Source of the DNA: Pseudolabrys sp. | Lineage (GTDB): Bacteria > Pseudomonadota > Alphaproteobacteria > Rhizobiales > Xanthobacteraceae | Reading direction: 5' to 3' | DNA length: 64,000 bases | NCBI GenBank assembly: GCA_030684935.1 | Contig: JAUXXH010000058.1 | Span: 1-64,000, forward strand | Shown here: in pieces, positions 35,231-44,147 of the stretch | How positions within the stretch are numbered: the stretch's first letter is position 1 | How the letters are laid out: the number at the start of each line of letters is the position of its first letter | Translations under genes and position numbers: made by a program | Notes under the pieces: model-generated | What the model saw: only the letters and a program-made list of their open reading frames with translations | Database searches by the model: none | What the model was told of the DNA's origin: nothing

Positions 35231-36124
35231 TTGGAACTGCGCCAGCTCCGTTATGCCCTGTCGGTCGCCAAGCAGCGCAGCTTCACCCGCGCGGCGACGG
35301 TATTGAACGTCTCGCAGTCCGCAGTCAGCGAGCAGGTCGCGCTGCTGGAGACCGAGATCGGCTTCCCGCTGTTCCGCCGCACGCCGCGCGGTATCGACAT
35401 CACCGAACGCGGCCGCACCTTCCTGTATGAGGCCGAGCGCGTCATCGGCGATGTGCTCAGCCTGTCGGACAGCGCCCGGCGGCTGCGCGGCGCGCCGTCC
35501 GAGACACTGACGCTCGGCATCGGATCGGGCATGGCGCAGATCTTCATGCCGCGGCTGTTCCGCGATCTGCCCAAGACCCTGCCGGGCGTCAGGCTGGAAA
35601 TCCTCACGGCGCCGACCCGCAACATTTTCAATGACTTGCACGAAGAACGGGTCGATGCCGGAATCGCCATTGAATCCGATCCGGAACGGGTGCCGGCCGG
35701 CATTCTGATCGAGCGGCTGACCCAGGCCGACATGGCCCTGATCGTGCCGCCGGCGCACCGGCTGGCGCGATCGCGCAAGGCCATCGACATCGGCAGCCTG
35801 GTCAGCGAGCCGATTGTCATGAGCGAACTGACCGTCGGCTATGGCCAAATCGTGCTGTCGCTGTTCACCGATCTCGGCATCCGCCCCAATATCCTGGCCA
35901 TCGCCGACAATATCGAGACCATGAAGACGATCGTTCAATCCGGCGCCGGAATCGCCATCGTGCCGCGCGCCAGCGTCGAGACCCAAGCAGCCCTTGGCGT
36001 CATCAAGGTGCTGCCTATTGTTCCGGCACGCGCGGTCACCTTCAGCCTGTTTCGGCGGCGGCAGCCGCTGTCGCGCCGCAAGGAAGGCTACATTGCGACC
36101 GTGCGCGACCTGCTCAAGGACTAG
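35231..36124 (+). CDS. LysR family transcriptional regulator
   Basis: A 297-residue LysR regulator. The N-terminal winged helix ELRQLRYALSVAKQRSFTRAATVLNVSQSAVSEQVALLE is canonical and fixes the start as TTG at 35231; no ribosome-binding site is visible. The C-terminal effector domain is of the periplasmic-binding type. It is placed between the divergent oxygenase gene and the hyuA operon, 109 bases ahead of hyuA, and is the likely ligand-responsive regulator of one or both. Confidence 0.92.
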   Translation: MELRQLRYALSVAKQRSFTRAATVLNVSQSAVSEQVALLETEIGFPLFRRTPRGIDITERGRTFLYEAERVIGDVLSLSDSARRLRGAPSETLTLGIGSGMAQIFMPRLFRDLPKTLPGVRLEILTAPTRNIFNDLHEERVDAGIAIESDPERVPAGILIERLTQADMALIVPPAHRLARSRKAIDIGSLVSEPIVMSELTVGYGQIVLSLFTDLGIRPNILAIADNIETMKTIVQSGAGIAIVPRASVETQAALGVIKVLPIVPARAVTFSLFRRRQPLSRRKEGYIATVRDLLKD

Positions 36125-36192
36125 CCAACCGGTTGCAATCGGTTTTTCCGATAATGGAATCGCCAATCCATCTTAGACTCTGAGCGCGGCCC

Positions 36193-36208
36193 CGGCCCAT
36201 ACTTTGCC
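36193..36208 (+). promoter_or_regulatory. Sigma-54-like promoter upstream of hyuA
   Basis: CGGCCCA-TACT-TTGCC keeps GG and GC 12 bases apart and the TTGC box. The -24 block is imperfect. Predicted start near 36219 lies just before a GAGG ribosome-binding site and the ATG at 36234. Confidence 0.4.
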
Positions 36209-36233
36209 TCACTGTCCATGTGAGGCGCTGACT

Positions 36234-38318
36234 ATGCCGGCCACCCACACTCATCTGCGTATCGGCATCGATACCGGCGGCACCTTCACCGATATCGTCT
36301 GCGTCGACAGCGCCACCGGCGCGATGCGCGTCACCAAGGTCGCCAGCACGCCGTCCAATCCCGCGGTCGGGCTGGTGCGCGGTGTCAACGCCATCCTCGA
36401 AGCCAGCGGCGCCACCGTCGACGACCTCGCCGGACTGGCGCACGGCACCACCGTTGCCACCAACGCCCTGCTGCAAGGCGAAATCGACGGCCTCGGCCTG
36501 ATCGTCACCGAAGGCTTCCGCCATATTCTTGAAATCGCGCGGCAGGCGGTGCCGGACGGCTACGGCAACTCCTATTTCTGGGTGAAGCCGGAACGCATCG
36601 TGCCGCTGCGTCATGTCCGCGAAGCCGGCGGCCGGCTGAATTACCTCGGCCAGGAACTGCGGTCGCTCGACGAGGCCAGTGTACGCGACGCGGCGCGGTA
36701 TTTCCGCGATCAGGGCATCAAGACCATCGGCGTCTGCCTGATGCATTCCTACGCCAATGCCACGCATGAACAGCGCGTCGCCGAGATCGTGCGGCAGGAA
36801 TATCCGGACTGCACGGTGTCGCTGTCCTGCGAGGTGCTGCCCGAGTACCGCGAATACGAGCGCACCGTGACGACTTTGGTCGATGCTTTCGTCAAGCCGC
36901 ACATGAGCCGCTATCTTGCGCGCATCCGCGACGAACTGGGCGAAGGCCTGCGCGAGAAGCCGTTTCTGGTCATGCAGTCGAGCGGCGGCGTCGCCAGCCC
37001 CGACCAGGTGATGCGCAAGCCGATTACCACCGCGCTGTCGGGACCGGCCGCCGGCGCGCTCGGCAGCGCCGTGATCGCCGAAATGGCCGGATTTCCCAAC
37101 GTCGTCACGCTCGACGCCGGCGGCACCTCGACCGACCTGTGCCTGATCGAGAACGCCAAGCCGCATGTCACCAATGGTGGCTCGGTCGGGCCGTTCCCGG
37201 TGCGCATTCCGATGATCGACATCGAGACCATCGGCACCGGCGGCGGCTCGATCGCCTGGATCACCCGCGAAGGCCATCTCAAGGTCGGGCCGCGCAGCGC
37301 CGGCGCCGAACCGGGACCGATGTGCTATCCGAACGGCGGCGACGAGCCGACCATCACGGACGCCAACTTGGTGATGGGCCGCATTCCGCCGGCGCTGATC
37401 GGCGGCGGCATTGCGCTGAACGCCGAGCGCGCCCGCGCCGGCCTTGCGGCCTTGGCGGCCAAACTGCCGGGCAAGATGACTGCCGAGCAACTGGCCGAAG
37501 GCATTGTCGAGATCGCCAACTGGAACCAGGCCAACGCCATCCGGCAGATGACCATTCAGCGCGGCATCGACCCGCGCGCCTTCGCGCTGCTGTCGTTCGG
37601 CGGCTCCGGCCCGGCGCAGTCGCCAGCCGTGATGCAGTTGATCGGCATGAAGGCCTGCATCGTGCCGCCCAATCCCGGCAACCTTTCGGCGTTCGGATTG
37701 CTCGCGGTCGACTGGCGCACCGACCAGATCGTCACCAAGGTGATGCACGAGGACGCCATCGATCTCACCGCTGTCGCCGCAATCTATGCCGGCCTGGAGC
37801 GCGACGCGGTCGCGACGCTGGAGCGCGACGGCATCGAGCCGGCGCGCATCCGCACACTGCGCGAAGGCGACATCCGCTACGCCGGGCAATCGATGGAAGT
37901 GCGGGTGACGGCGCCGTCCGGCCCCATTGACGATGCCTTTGCAGACAGGCTGATCGATGCCTTCCACGCCGCGCATCTGAAGACCTTCGGCTACAACTAC
38001 GCCGGCAAGCAGAAGGTCGAGCTGGTCAATTTCAGCGTGTCCGGCTTCGGCGTCATCGACCGGCCCAGCATTCCGAAGCTCGATCTCGCGGCGGCAACGT
38101 CGCCGCAGCGGTCGCAGCGAAAAGTCTATTTCAGCGGCGCCTTCATCGACACGCCGGTCTACCAGCGCGCTTCGCTCGGCGCCGGCTTCACGCTCGACGG
38201 ACCCGCAGTGGTCGAGGAATTCGGCTCGACCACGGTGGTGTTTCCCGGCCAGCGTCTCGAGGTCGATCCGCACGGCATTCTGATCGTGCGGCCGGTTTCT
38301 TCGGGGATTGCCCCATGA
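36234..38318 (+). CDS. hyuA: Hydantoinase/oxoprolinase family protein, A subunit (HyuA)
   Basis: A 694-residue member of the ATP-dependent N-methylhydantoinase/5-oxoprolinase/acetone carboxylase A family. The N-terminal actin-like phosphate loop IGIDTGGTFTDIV and the second loop VTLDAGGTSTDLCLI bind ATP. It opens a lactam or cyclic imide with ATP hydrolysis, as a complex with HyuB. ATG 36234 is preferred (GAGG upstream); an in-frame ATG at 36204 lacks one. The stop overlaps hyuB by four bases. Confidence 0.92.
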   Translation: MPATHTHLRIGIDTGGTFTDIVCVDSATGAMRVTKVASTPSNPAVGLVRGVNAILEASGATVDDLAGLAHGTTVATNALLQGEIDGLGLIVTEGFRHILEIARQAVPDGYGNSYFWVKPERIVPLRHVREAGGRLNYLGQELRSLDEASVRDAARYFRDQGIKTIGVCLMHSYANATHEQRVAEIVRQEYPDCTVSLSCEVLPEYREYERTVTTLVDAFVKPHMSRYLARIRDELGEGLREKPFLVMQSSGGVASPDQVMRKPITTALSGPAAGALGSAVIAEMAGFPNVVTLDAGGTSTDLCLIENAKPHVTNGGSVGPFPVRIPMIDIETIGTGGGSIAWITREGHLKVGPRSAGAEPGPMCYPNGGDEPTITDANLVMGRIPPALIGGGIALNAERARAGLAALAAKLPGKMTAEQLAEGIVEIANWNQANAIRQMTIQRGIDPRAFALLSFGGSGPAQSPAVMQLIGMKACIVPPNPGNLSAFGLLAVDWRTDQIVTKVMHEDAIDLTAVAAIYAGLERDAVATLERDGIEPARIRTLREGDIRYAGQSMEVRVTAPSGPIDDAFADRLIDAFHAAHLKTFGYNYAGKQKVELVNFSVSGFGVIDRPSIPKLDLAAATSPQRSQRKVYFSGAFIDTPVYQRASLGAGFTLDGPAVVEEFGSTTVVFPGQRLEVDPHGILIVRPVSSGIAP

Positions 38319-40198
38319 ATGCGCATTCCAAGGATTTCCCCTGGCCGACCGCGCCCGACCTGCCGGCGCGTCACGTCGATCCGATCGTGCTGCAGATCGT
38401 CGAGGGCACGCTGAACTCGATCGAGGCCGAGATCGAATACGCCATCGAGCGCACCGCGCGTTCCCCGATGATCCGCGAGGCGCACGATTACCGCGTCGGC
38501 CTGTTCGACCGCTACTGCCGCAAGCTCACCGGCCGCTCCTATTCGGCGATGCCGAACGCGGTAGTGCGCGACTTCCCGCCCGACACCATGAAGCCGGGCG
38601 ACGTGTTCCTGATGAACGACACGTACCTGACCGAAGGTTCGATCGGCCACCTGCCCGATCTGTGCAGCACCGTGCCGGTGTTTCATGACGGCAAGGTGGT
38701 CGCCTACATCCAGGCCTTCGGACATCACGACGACATCGGCGGCCGGGTGCCCGGCTCGATGCCCGGCACCGCCGCCACGGTATTCGAGGAAGGCCTGGCA
38801 ATCCCGCCGATCAAGCTTTACGACGCCGGCGTCAAGAACGAGGCCGTCTTCACCATCGTCAAGCGCAACACCCGCGTACCCGACATGCTGGCCGCCGATC
38901 TCGATTCGGAGGTGCAGGCCTGCGTCATGGGCGCACGCCGCATGGCCGAACTGTTCGAGCGCTTCGGCGCCGAGACGGTGGAGGCCTGCTTCCAGGCCAT
39001 CCTCGACAAGTGCCGCGACATCTTCCGCCGCGAACTGCTGCCGAAGATCGCCGACGGCACCTACGCATGGGAAGATTACGTCGAGCACGACGGCATCACC
39101 GATCCGAAGCTGCACAAGCTCGCCATCACCATGACCAAGAAGGGCGAGCGCATCACGCTCGACTTCACCGGCACCGATCCGCAGTCGACGGGCCCGATCA
39201 ACTGGCCGGCCGACTATGCCGGCGGCGCCTTTTTGATCAAGTGGATCGCGCCGATCCTGCGCAATCTCGCCGACACCCCCGAGCGCGCCGCGGAAATCCT
39301 GGTCAACGAGGGAGTCTGCGAAGTCTTCGACATCGTGTTCCCGCCCAAGGGTACGCTGATCACGCCGGAATGGCCGGCCGCCACCAATGCGCGGTCCTTC
39401 GTGCTGCTGCGCTGCCTCGGCCTGCTCGCCGGCGTGGTGGCGCAGGCGGTCGACGGCCGCATCCCGGCCGATCAGGAAACCATCCGCTACACCGGCTTCT
39501 ATGGCGTCGGCCCGGACGGCAAGTCGTTCCTGTCGCGCGAGGTTCTCGGCGGCGGCTCCGGCGGGCGCTATTACGCCGACGGCAGCGACGCCATCCACAT
39601 CGTGCCGGATTCGCGCAACCAGCCGGCCGAATTCACCGAAACCCGTTTCCCGATGCTGGTGGAGAAACTGGCGCTGCGCACCGACTCCGGCGGTGCCGGG
39701 ATGCGGCGAGGCGGGCTCGGCTATGAAAAACACTACCGCGCGCTGGTCGATTGCCGCACCATCGTCACCGCCGACCGCGTGCGGCTCGGCTGTTATGGCG
39801 TCAATGGCGGCAAGCCGGGCACGCCGTTCCTGGTGACCGTCGATGCGGACGGCACGCCGCGCGATCTCGGCGGCCTGGTCGACGGCGAGCCGGTACTGGC
39901 CGGGCAGATCGTCCGCGTCGTCACCACCGGCGGCGGCGGCTGGGGCGATCCGCTGGAACGCGAGCCGGAACTGGTGCAGCGTGACGTGCTGGACGGCAGG
40001 GTATCGCTCACTGCGGCGCGCGACGATTACGGCATCGTGCTGACCGCCGACACCTTCGCCATCGATACGGCCGCGAGCATCGCCCTGCGCGGGAAGATGC
40101 AGGAAGCGCGGCCGAAGCCGGCCGCGATGATCGATCGCGGCGACGGCTACGAAAAGATGATCCGCGGCGAATTCAAGCCGTGGAAGCGAAGCAATTAA
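38315..40198 (+). CDS. hyuB: Hydantoinase/oxoprolinase family protein, B subunit (HyuB)
   Basis: A 627-residue HyuB subunit, close in length to the family's usual 550-650. It has DPIVLQIVEGTLNSIEAEIEYAIERTARSP, LMNDTYLTEGSIGHLPDL, HHDDIGGRVPGSMP and TDSGGAGMRRGGLGYEKHY, the metal- and substrate-lining motifs. Translation is coupled to hyuA. The pair forms a heteromeric ATP-dependent cyclic amidohydrolase. The substrate cannot be predicted from sequence; a ring-opening amidohydrolase follows 22 bases downstream. Confidence 0.92.
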   Translation: MNAHSKDFPWPTAPDLPARHVDPIVLQIVEGTLNSIEAEIEYAIERTARSPMIREAHDYRVGLFDRYCRKLTGRSYSAMPNAVVRDFPPDTMKPGDVFLMNDTYLTEGSIGHLPDLCSTVPVFHDGKVVAYIQAFGHHDDIGGRVPGSMPGTAATVFEEGLAIPPIKLYDAGVKNEAVFTIVKRNTRVPDMLAADLDSEVQACVMGARRMAELFERFGAETVEACFQAILDKCRDIFRRELLPKIADGTYAWEDYVEHDGITDPKLHKLAITMTKKGERITLDFTGTDPQSTGPINWPADYAGGAFLIKWIAPILRNLADTPERAAEILVNEGVCEVFDIVFPPKGTLITPEWPAATNARSFVLLRCLGLLAGVVAQAVDGRIPADQETIRYTGFYGVGPDGKSFLSREVLGGGSGGRYYADGSDAIHIVPDSRNQPAEFTETRFPMLVEKLALRTDSGGAGMRRGGLGYEKHYRALVDCRTIVTADRVRLGCYGVNGGKPGTPFLVTVDADGTPRDLGGLVDGEPVLAGQIVRVVTTGGGGWGDPLEREPELVQRDVLDGRVSLTAARDDYGIVLTADTFAIDTAASIALRGKMQEARPKPAAMIDRGDGYEKMIRGEFKPWKRSN

Positions 40199-40220
40199 TC
40201 CCGTGAAAGAGGAATAACGT

Positions 40221-41315
40221 ATGGCCATCGAAGTCGCCAAAGTCGAACTGAAAACGGTGCAGGATGCCTCCGGCATGGAGGAATGCATCGCCAAGGGCCA
40301 GTTCACCGCCGATCAGGTGATCGCCGTGATCGGCAAGACCGAAGGCAATGGCGGCGTGAACGACTTCACCCGCATCCTGGCCGATCAGGGCTTCCGCCGC
40401 GTGCTGATGAAGCACGGTAAGCGCAGCGAGGCCGAGATCCACAACGTCCCGATGGTGTGGTCGGGCGGCTGCGACGGCGTCATCACGCCGCACGCCACCG
40501 TGTTCGCGCGCAACGACAAGACCGGCCCGGCCGACAAGGCGCGGCTGGTCATCGGCACCTCGCTCAGCGCCGAACTGCTACCGGAAGATATCGGCCGGCT
40601 GGCGATGGTGGAGAAGGTGGCGGCGGCTGTGAAGGCGGCCATGAAGGACGCCGGCATCACCGACCCGAAGGATGTGCACTACGTCCAGACCAAGACGCCG
40701 CTGCTGACCATCGACTCGGTGCTTGATGCCGAAAGCCGCGGCCAGCATGTCGCCTGCGAAGTCCACGAGTCGATGGGTGTGTCGAACGGCACCACCGCGC
40801 TCGGCATCGCCGTCGCGCTCGGCGAGATCGCCATGCCGAAGGCCGAGGAGATCTGCAAGAACCTCGACCTCTTTTCGTCGGTGGCGTCGTGCTCCTCCGG
40901 CGTCGAACTGACGCAGGCGCAGATCGTGCTGCTCGGCAACAAGCCGGGCGCCGGCGGCCGCTACCGCATCGGTCACGCCGTCATGAGGGACGCCCTCGAC
41001 ATCGACGGCATCTACGACTCGATCCGCAGTGCCGGCCTGGAGCTTCCCGAGCGCCCCCGCGCCAGCGACCTCAACGGCAAGGTCGTCAACTGCTTCATGA
41101 AATGCGAGGCCGACCGGCGCGGCACGCTGCGCGGACGGCGGCAGATCATGCTCGACGATTCCGACGTGTCCTGGCACCGCCACATCAAGGCGGCGGTCGG
41201 CGGGGTGGCGGCGACCGCGATCGGCGACGCGGCGGTGTTCGTGTCGGTCGACGCCATGCACCAGGGCCCGCAGGGCGGCGGACCGGTGATCGCCATTATT
41301 GACGCAGGGGAGTGA
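40221..41315 (+). CDS. Ring-opening amidohydrolase of the cyanuric acid hydrolase/barbiturase (AtzD) family
   Basis: A 364-residue enzyme of the rare family that hydrolyses cyanuric acid or barbituric acid. Its threefold internal repeat carries three Lys-Ser pairs: Lys39 ([12 protein letters not shown]) with Ser81 (WSGGCDG), Lys158 (QTKTPLL) with Ser226 (CSSGVE), and Lys294 (MKCEADRRG) with Ser342 ([10 protein letters not shown]). The metal-binding tail QGPQGGGPV is present. AAGAGG precedes the ATG. Only two activities are established in the family and many members have unknown substrates. Company with HyuAB, an importer and an amidase suggests a cyclic amide. Confidence 0.9.
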   Translation: MAIEVAKVELKTVQDASGMEECIAKGQFTADQVIAVIGKTEGNGGVNDFTRILADQGFRRVLMKHGKRSEAEIHNVPMVWSGGCDGVITPHATVFARNDKTGPADKARLVIGTSLSAELLPEDIGRLAMVEKVAAAVKAAMKDAGITDPKDVHYVQTKTPLLTIDSVLDAESRGQHVACEVHESMGVSNGTTALGIAVALGEIAMPKAEEICKNLDLFSSVASCSSGVELTQAQIVLLGNKPGAGGRYRIGHAVMRDALDIDGIYDSIRSAGLELPERPRASDLNGKVVNCFMKCEADRRGTLRGRRQIMLDDSDVSWHRHIKAAVGGVAATAIGDAAVFVSVDAMHQGPQGGGPVIAIIDAGE

Positions 41316-41328
41316 ACCGGGGCGAGAC

Positions 41329-41344
41329 CGGCACGGTGTTTGCT
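41329..41344 (+). promoter_or_regulatory. Near-consensus sigma-54 promoter before the importer genes
   Basis: CGGCACG-GTGT-TTGCT matches the RpoN consensus TGGCACG-N4-TTGCW except for the first base, with exact GG-GC spacing. Predicted start near 41355. It would let nitrogen limitation boost the transporter and amidase genes independently of hyuA. Confidence 0.65.
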
Positions 41345-41422
41345 TGCAAATGACCTGAATTCCGGCGGTCGGCCGGATCACGCGTGAAGCATAACAGTTC
41401 GTCAAACCAAGGAGTTACTGAA

Positions 41423-42409
41423 ATGGCCCTGTTTGGACGCAATGCCCGCAGAATGCTGGTCGGGGCGCTGGCGGCGCTGGCCGTCTCCGCCCTCCCCGCC
41501 GCCGCGCAGGACAAGGTCAAGGTCGGCGTGTTCCCGATCTCGTCGTCGCTGCCTTATTTCGTCGCCATCGACCTCGGCTACTTCAAGGAACTCAACATCG
41601 AGCCGGAGACCATCCGGCTGATGGGCGGGCCGCCGAACGTGGCCGCGCTGATGACCAACCAGATCGAGGTCTCGGCGGTGCTGGTGACGCTGGAAGGTCT
41701 GAACGCCGCGCTCAAGAAGCCGGGCGTCGCGCAATACATCGCCATGCACAGCCAGAACGTCGAATACAAGATGGAGCAGTTCGTGGTGCGCGAAGGCCTG
41801 CTCGACAAGGTCAAGTCGCTGAAGGACTTCAAGGGTCTCAAGCTGCTGTCGGCGCCGGGGCCGGCCAACCTGAACACCGCCAAAGGCATTCTCGCCAAAG
41901 CCGGGCTGAAGGAAGGCGACTACACCATCGACCAACTCGACATGGGCCAGCACGTCAACGCCATCAAGGCGGGGACCTTCGACGGCGGCTACACGCTGGA
42001 GCCGAGCGCGACCATCATGCAGAACATCGGCGCCGGCAAGACCTTAGAGGCCGGCGTGATCGCCAAGTACGTTCTCGGCGACCCGAAGGCCGACGCCTTT
42101 GCGGCCGGTTGCGCATTCTCCGCCGACTTCATCGCCAAGCGTCCGGACGTCGCCAAGCGTTTCGCGCAAGCTTGGGCCAAGGCGATCGACTACATCAACA
42201 AGAACCCGAAAGAGGCGCGCAAGCACCTCGCCAAGAACACCATGACGCCCGACAACATCGTCGATACCGTGCCGATGCTGGGCTACATCATGACCAAGGA
42301 CATGAGCGCCAAGCAGCTCGGCGACCTGCAGAAGTTCGCCGACTTCGGCCACGAGATTGGTGTCGTGCCGGAGAAGATCGACGTCAAGAAGTACCTGCAC
42401 GCGTTCTGA
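41423..42409 (+). CDS. ABC transporter substrate-binding protein, NitT/TauT family
   Basis: A 328-residue periplasmic protein with a signal peptide ending ALPAAAQ. The body opens DKVKVGVFPISSSLPYFVAIDLGYFKE, typical of NMT1/SsuA-like proteins. The ATG at 41423 follows AAGGAG by eight bases; the longer frame has no such site. It is first gene of a full importer (binding protein, ATPase, permease), unlike the orphan at 1236. It presumably captures the cyclic amide degraded by the neighbouring enzymes. Confidence 0.92.
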   Translation: MALFGRNARRMLVGALAALAVSALPAAAQDKVKVGVFPISSSLPYFVAIDLGYFKELNIEPETIRLMGGPPNVAALMTNQIEVSAVLVTLEGLNAALKKPGVAQYIAMHSQNVEYKMEQFVVREGLLDKVKSLKDFKGLKLLSAPGPANLNTAKGILAKAGLKEGDYTIDQLDMGQHVNAIKAGTFDGGYTLEPSATIMQNIGAGKTLEAGVIAKYVLGDPKADAFAAGCAFSADFIAKRPDVAKRFAQAWAKAIDYINKNPKEARKHLAKNTMTPDNIVDTVPMLGYIMTKDMSAKQLGDLQKFADFGHEIGVVPEKIDVKKYLHAF

Positions 42410-42434
42410 AACAGCGACTGACGGGGAGTATCCC

Positions 42435-43268
42435 ATGACCGTGGCACAGCACGCCCTGCGACCCGATCCGTCGGGCGTGCCGTCCACGGCGCCGGGGGTC
42501 GGCTTCAGCAAGCGCCCGCACGTCACCATCCGCGGGCTGAGCAAACGCTTCGACACCGCGGTCATCTACGACAACTTCGACCTCGACATTCCGCGCGGCG
42601 AGCTGATCTCGGTGTTCGGCCCGAACGGCTGCGGCAAGAGCACGCTGATCAACATGATCGCCGGGTTGATCCCGGTGGATGCCGGCGAAATCCTGTTCGA
42701 TGGCATGCGGCTCGATGAGATCAAGTTCGGCTACGTGTTCCAGAATTACCGCGAGGCGCTGTTTCCCTGGATGCGCGCCTTCGACAACATCGCCTACCCC
42801 TTGAAAATGATGAATGTCCCGGCCGCGGAGCGCAAGGCGCGCACCGAGAAGCTGGTGGCGCACCTGGGCGTCAAGATCGACCTCAATCTCTATCCGTACA
42901 AGATGTCCGGCGGCCAGCAGCAGCTGGTCTCGATCATGCGCGCGCTGGTAGTCGAGCCGGAAATCCTGTTCCTCGACGAGCCGTTCTCGGCGCTCGACTA
43001 CGAGATGACGCTGTTCATGCGCGATCAGTTGCAGAAGCTGTTCATGGAGAGCGGTACCACCATGGTGCTGGTGTCGCACGACCTCGAGGAGGCGGTCTAT
43101 CTCGCCGACCGAGTGCTGCTGTTGTCGCGCCATCCGGCGCGGGTCGCCGACTTCAAGGTCGTCCGCTCGGCCCGCCCGCGCACCGACGCGACGCTGTCCG
43201 ATGCCGATTTCGTGCAGACCAAGGCGCATTGCCTCGACGTATTCCAGCGTGAGGTACGGCGCGCATGA
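42435..43268 (+). CDS. NitT/TauT-type ABC transporter ATP-binding protein
   Basis: A 277-residue ATPase with Walker A GPNGCGKST (about 62-70), Q-loop FQNYREALFPWM, a signature SGGQQQLVS and Walker B LFLDEPFSALDY. The N-terminal 30 residues before the domain are an extension of no clear role. The ATG at 42435 follows GGGGAG. Overlaps the permease start by four bases. Confidence 0.92.
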   Translation: MTVAQHALRPDPSGVPSTAPGVGFSKRPHVTIRGLSKRFDTAVIYDNFDLDIPRGELISVFGPNGCGKSTLINMIAGLIPVDAGEILFDGMRLDEIKFGYVFQNYREALFPWMRAFDNIAYPLKMMNVPAAERKARTEKLVAHLGVKIDLNLYPYKMSGGQQQLVSIMRALVVEPEILFLDEPFSALDYEMTLFMRDQLQKLFMESGTTMVLVSHDLEEAVYLADRVLLLSRHPARVADFKVVRSARPRTDATLSDADFVQTKAHCLDVFQREVRRA

Positions 43269-44023
43269 ACACCAAACGACTCGAGGTATTCCTGCCGCTG
43301 ATCGGCGTCGCCGGTCTGGTGGCGATCTGGTCGGGCGCAACTTTCCTCAAGCTGGTCGATCCCGTGCTGCTGCCATCGCCGGCCTCGACCTTCGACGCCT
43401 TCTGGAAGGGGATGGATGGCCGCCTCGGCTTCGACTTCGCCAAGACGGTCTATCGCACCGCGATGGCCACTGTCATCGCCGCGGTGATCGCCATTCCGCT
43501 CGGCATCGTGCTTGGTGCGTCGGAGCGGGTCTATCGTTCGCTCGAATTCGTCATCGACTTCTTCCGGTCGACTCCGGCGTCGGCGATGTTTCCGCTGTTC
43601 CTGGTGCTGTTCGGCGTCGGCGACGAAACCAAGATTTCGGTGGCCGCCTTCGGCGCCATTCTGGTGATCCTGTTCAACGTCGCCTACGGCGTCATGAACG
43701 CGCGCAAGACCCGCCTGCTCGCCGCTAAGGTGATGGGCGCGTCGCGGCTGCGCGTGCTGTTCGACGTGATGCTGCTGGAGTCGCTGCCGCAGACCTTCGT
43801 CGGGCTGCGCAACGGCGTGTCGCTGGCGCTGGTCATCATCGTCGTCGCCGAGATGTTCATCGGCTCGCAGGACGGCCTCGGCCACAGCGTATTCGAGGCG
43901 CAGCAACTGTTCGACATGCCGCGGATGTATGCAGCGATCTTCGCCGCCGGCGCGCTCGGCTACGGGCTCAATCTGCTGTTCCTGCTGATCGAGCGCCGCT
44001 TCGTGCACTGGTCGGGGAAGTAA
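43265..44023 (+). CDS. NitT/TauT-type ABC transporter permease
   Basis: A 252-residue inner-membrane permease of the SsuC/TauC type, about six hydrophobic helices. The coupling-loop region AKVMGASRLRVLFDVMLLESLPQTFVGLRNGVSLAL (EAA-like) contacts the ATPase. The ATG overlaps the ATPase stop (ATGA). A palindromic repeat separates it from the amidase gene. Confidence 0.92.
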   Translation: MNTKRLEVFLPLIGVAGLVAIWSGATFLKLVDPVLLPSPASTFDAFWKGMDGRLGFDFAKTVYRTAMATVIAAVIAIPLGIVLGASERVYRSLEFVIDFFRSTPASAMFPLFLVLFGVGDETKISVAAFGAILVILFNVAYGVMNARKTRLLAAKVMGASRLRVLFDVMLLESLPQTFVGLRNGVSLALVIIVVAEMFIGSQDGLGHSVFEAQQLFDMPRMYAAIFAAGALGYGLNLLFLLIERRFVHWSGK

Positions 44024-44043
44024 CTCACACACCCTCTCGATTG

Positions 44044-44128
44044 TCATCGCCGGGCTTGACCCGGCGATCCCGTTCAGGCGGACACTGTACCCGCCTGAGC
44101 GAGATGGCCGGGACAAGCCCGGCCATGA
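44044..44128. repeat. Palindromic repeat (GCCGGGCTTGACCCGGC family), copy 1
   Basis: Arms at 44044-44069 and 44103-44128 are inverted copies of a TCATNGCCGGGCTTG-containing 26-base unit, and each arm is itself a near-palindrome around CTTGAC. The middle forms another hairpin (CAGGCGG with CCGCCTG). A second copy is at 52272-52380. Confidence 0.8.
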
Positions 44129-44147
44129 CAAGCCAAAGGAAAACGAG

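Noticed and set aside
34142-36166. Extension of the alpha/beta hydrolase frame to 931 codons
   Set aside because: The upstream part lies over the 2-oxoglutarate oxygenase and LysR genes in other frames. The GTG at 34141 overlapping the oxygenase stop explains the real start.
36114-38273. 719-codon minus-strand frame opposite hyuA
   Set aside because: No motif or ribosome-binding site; typical shadow of a high-GC gene. The same applies to 38159-40306 opposite hyuB.
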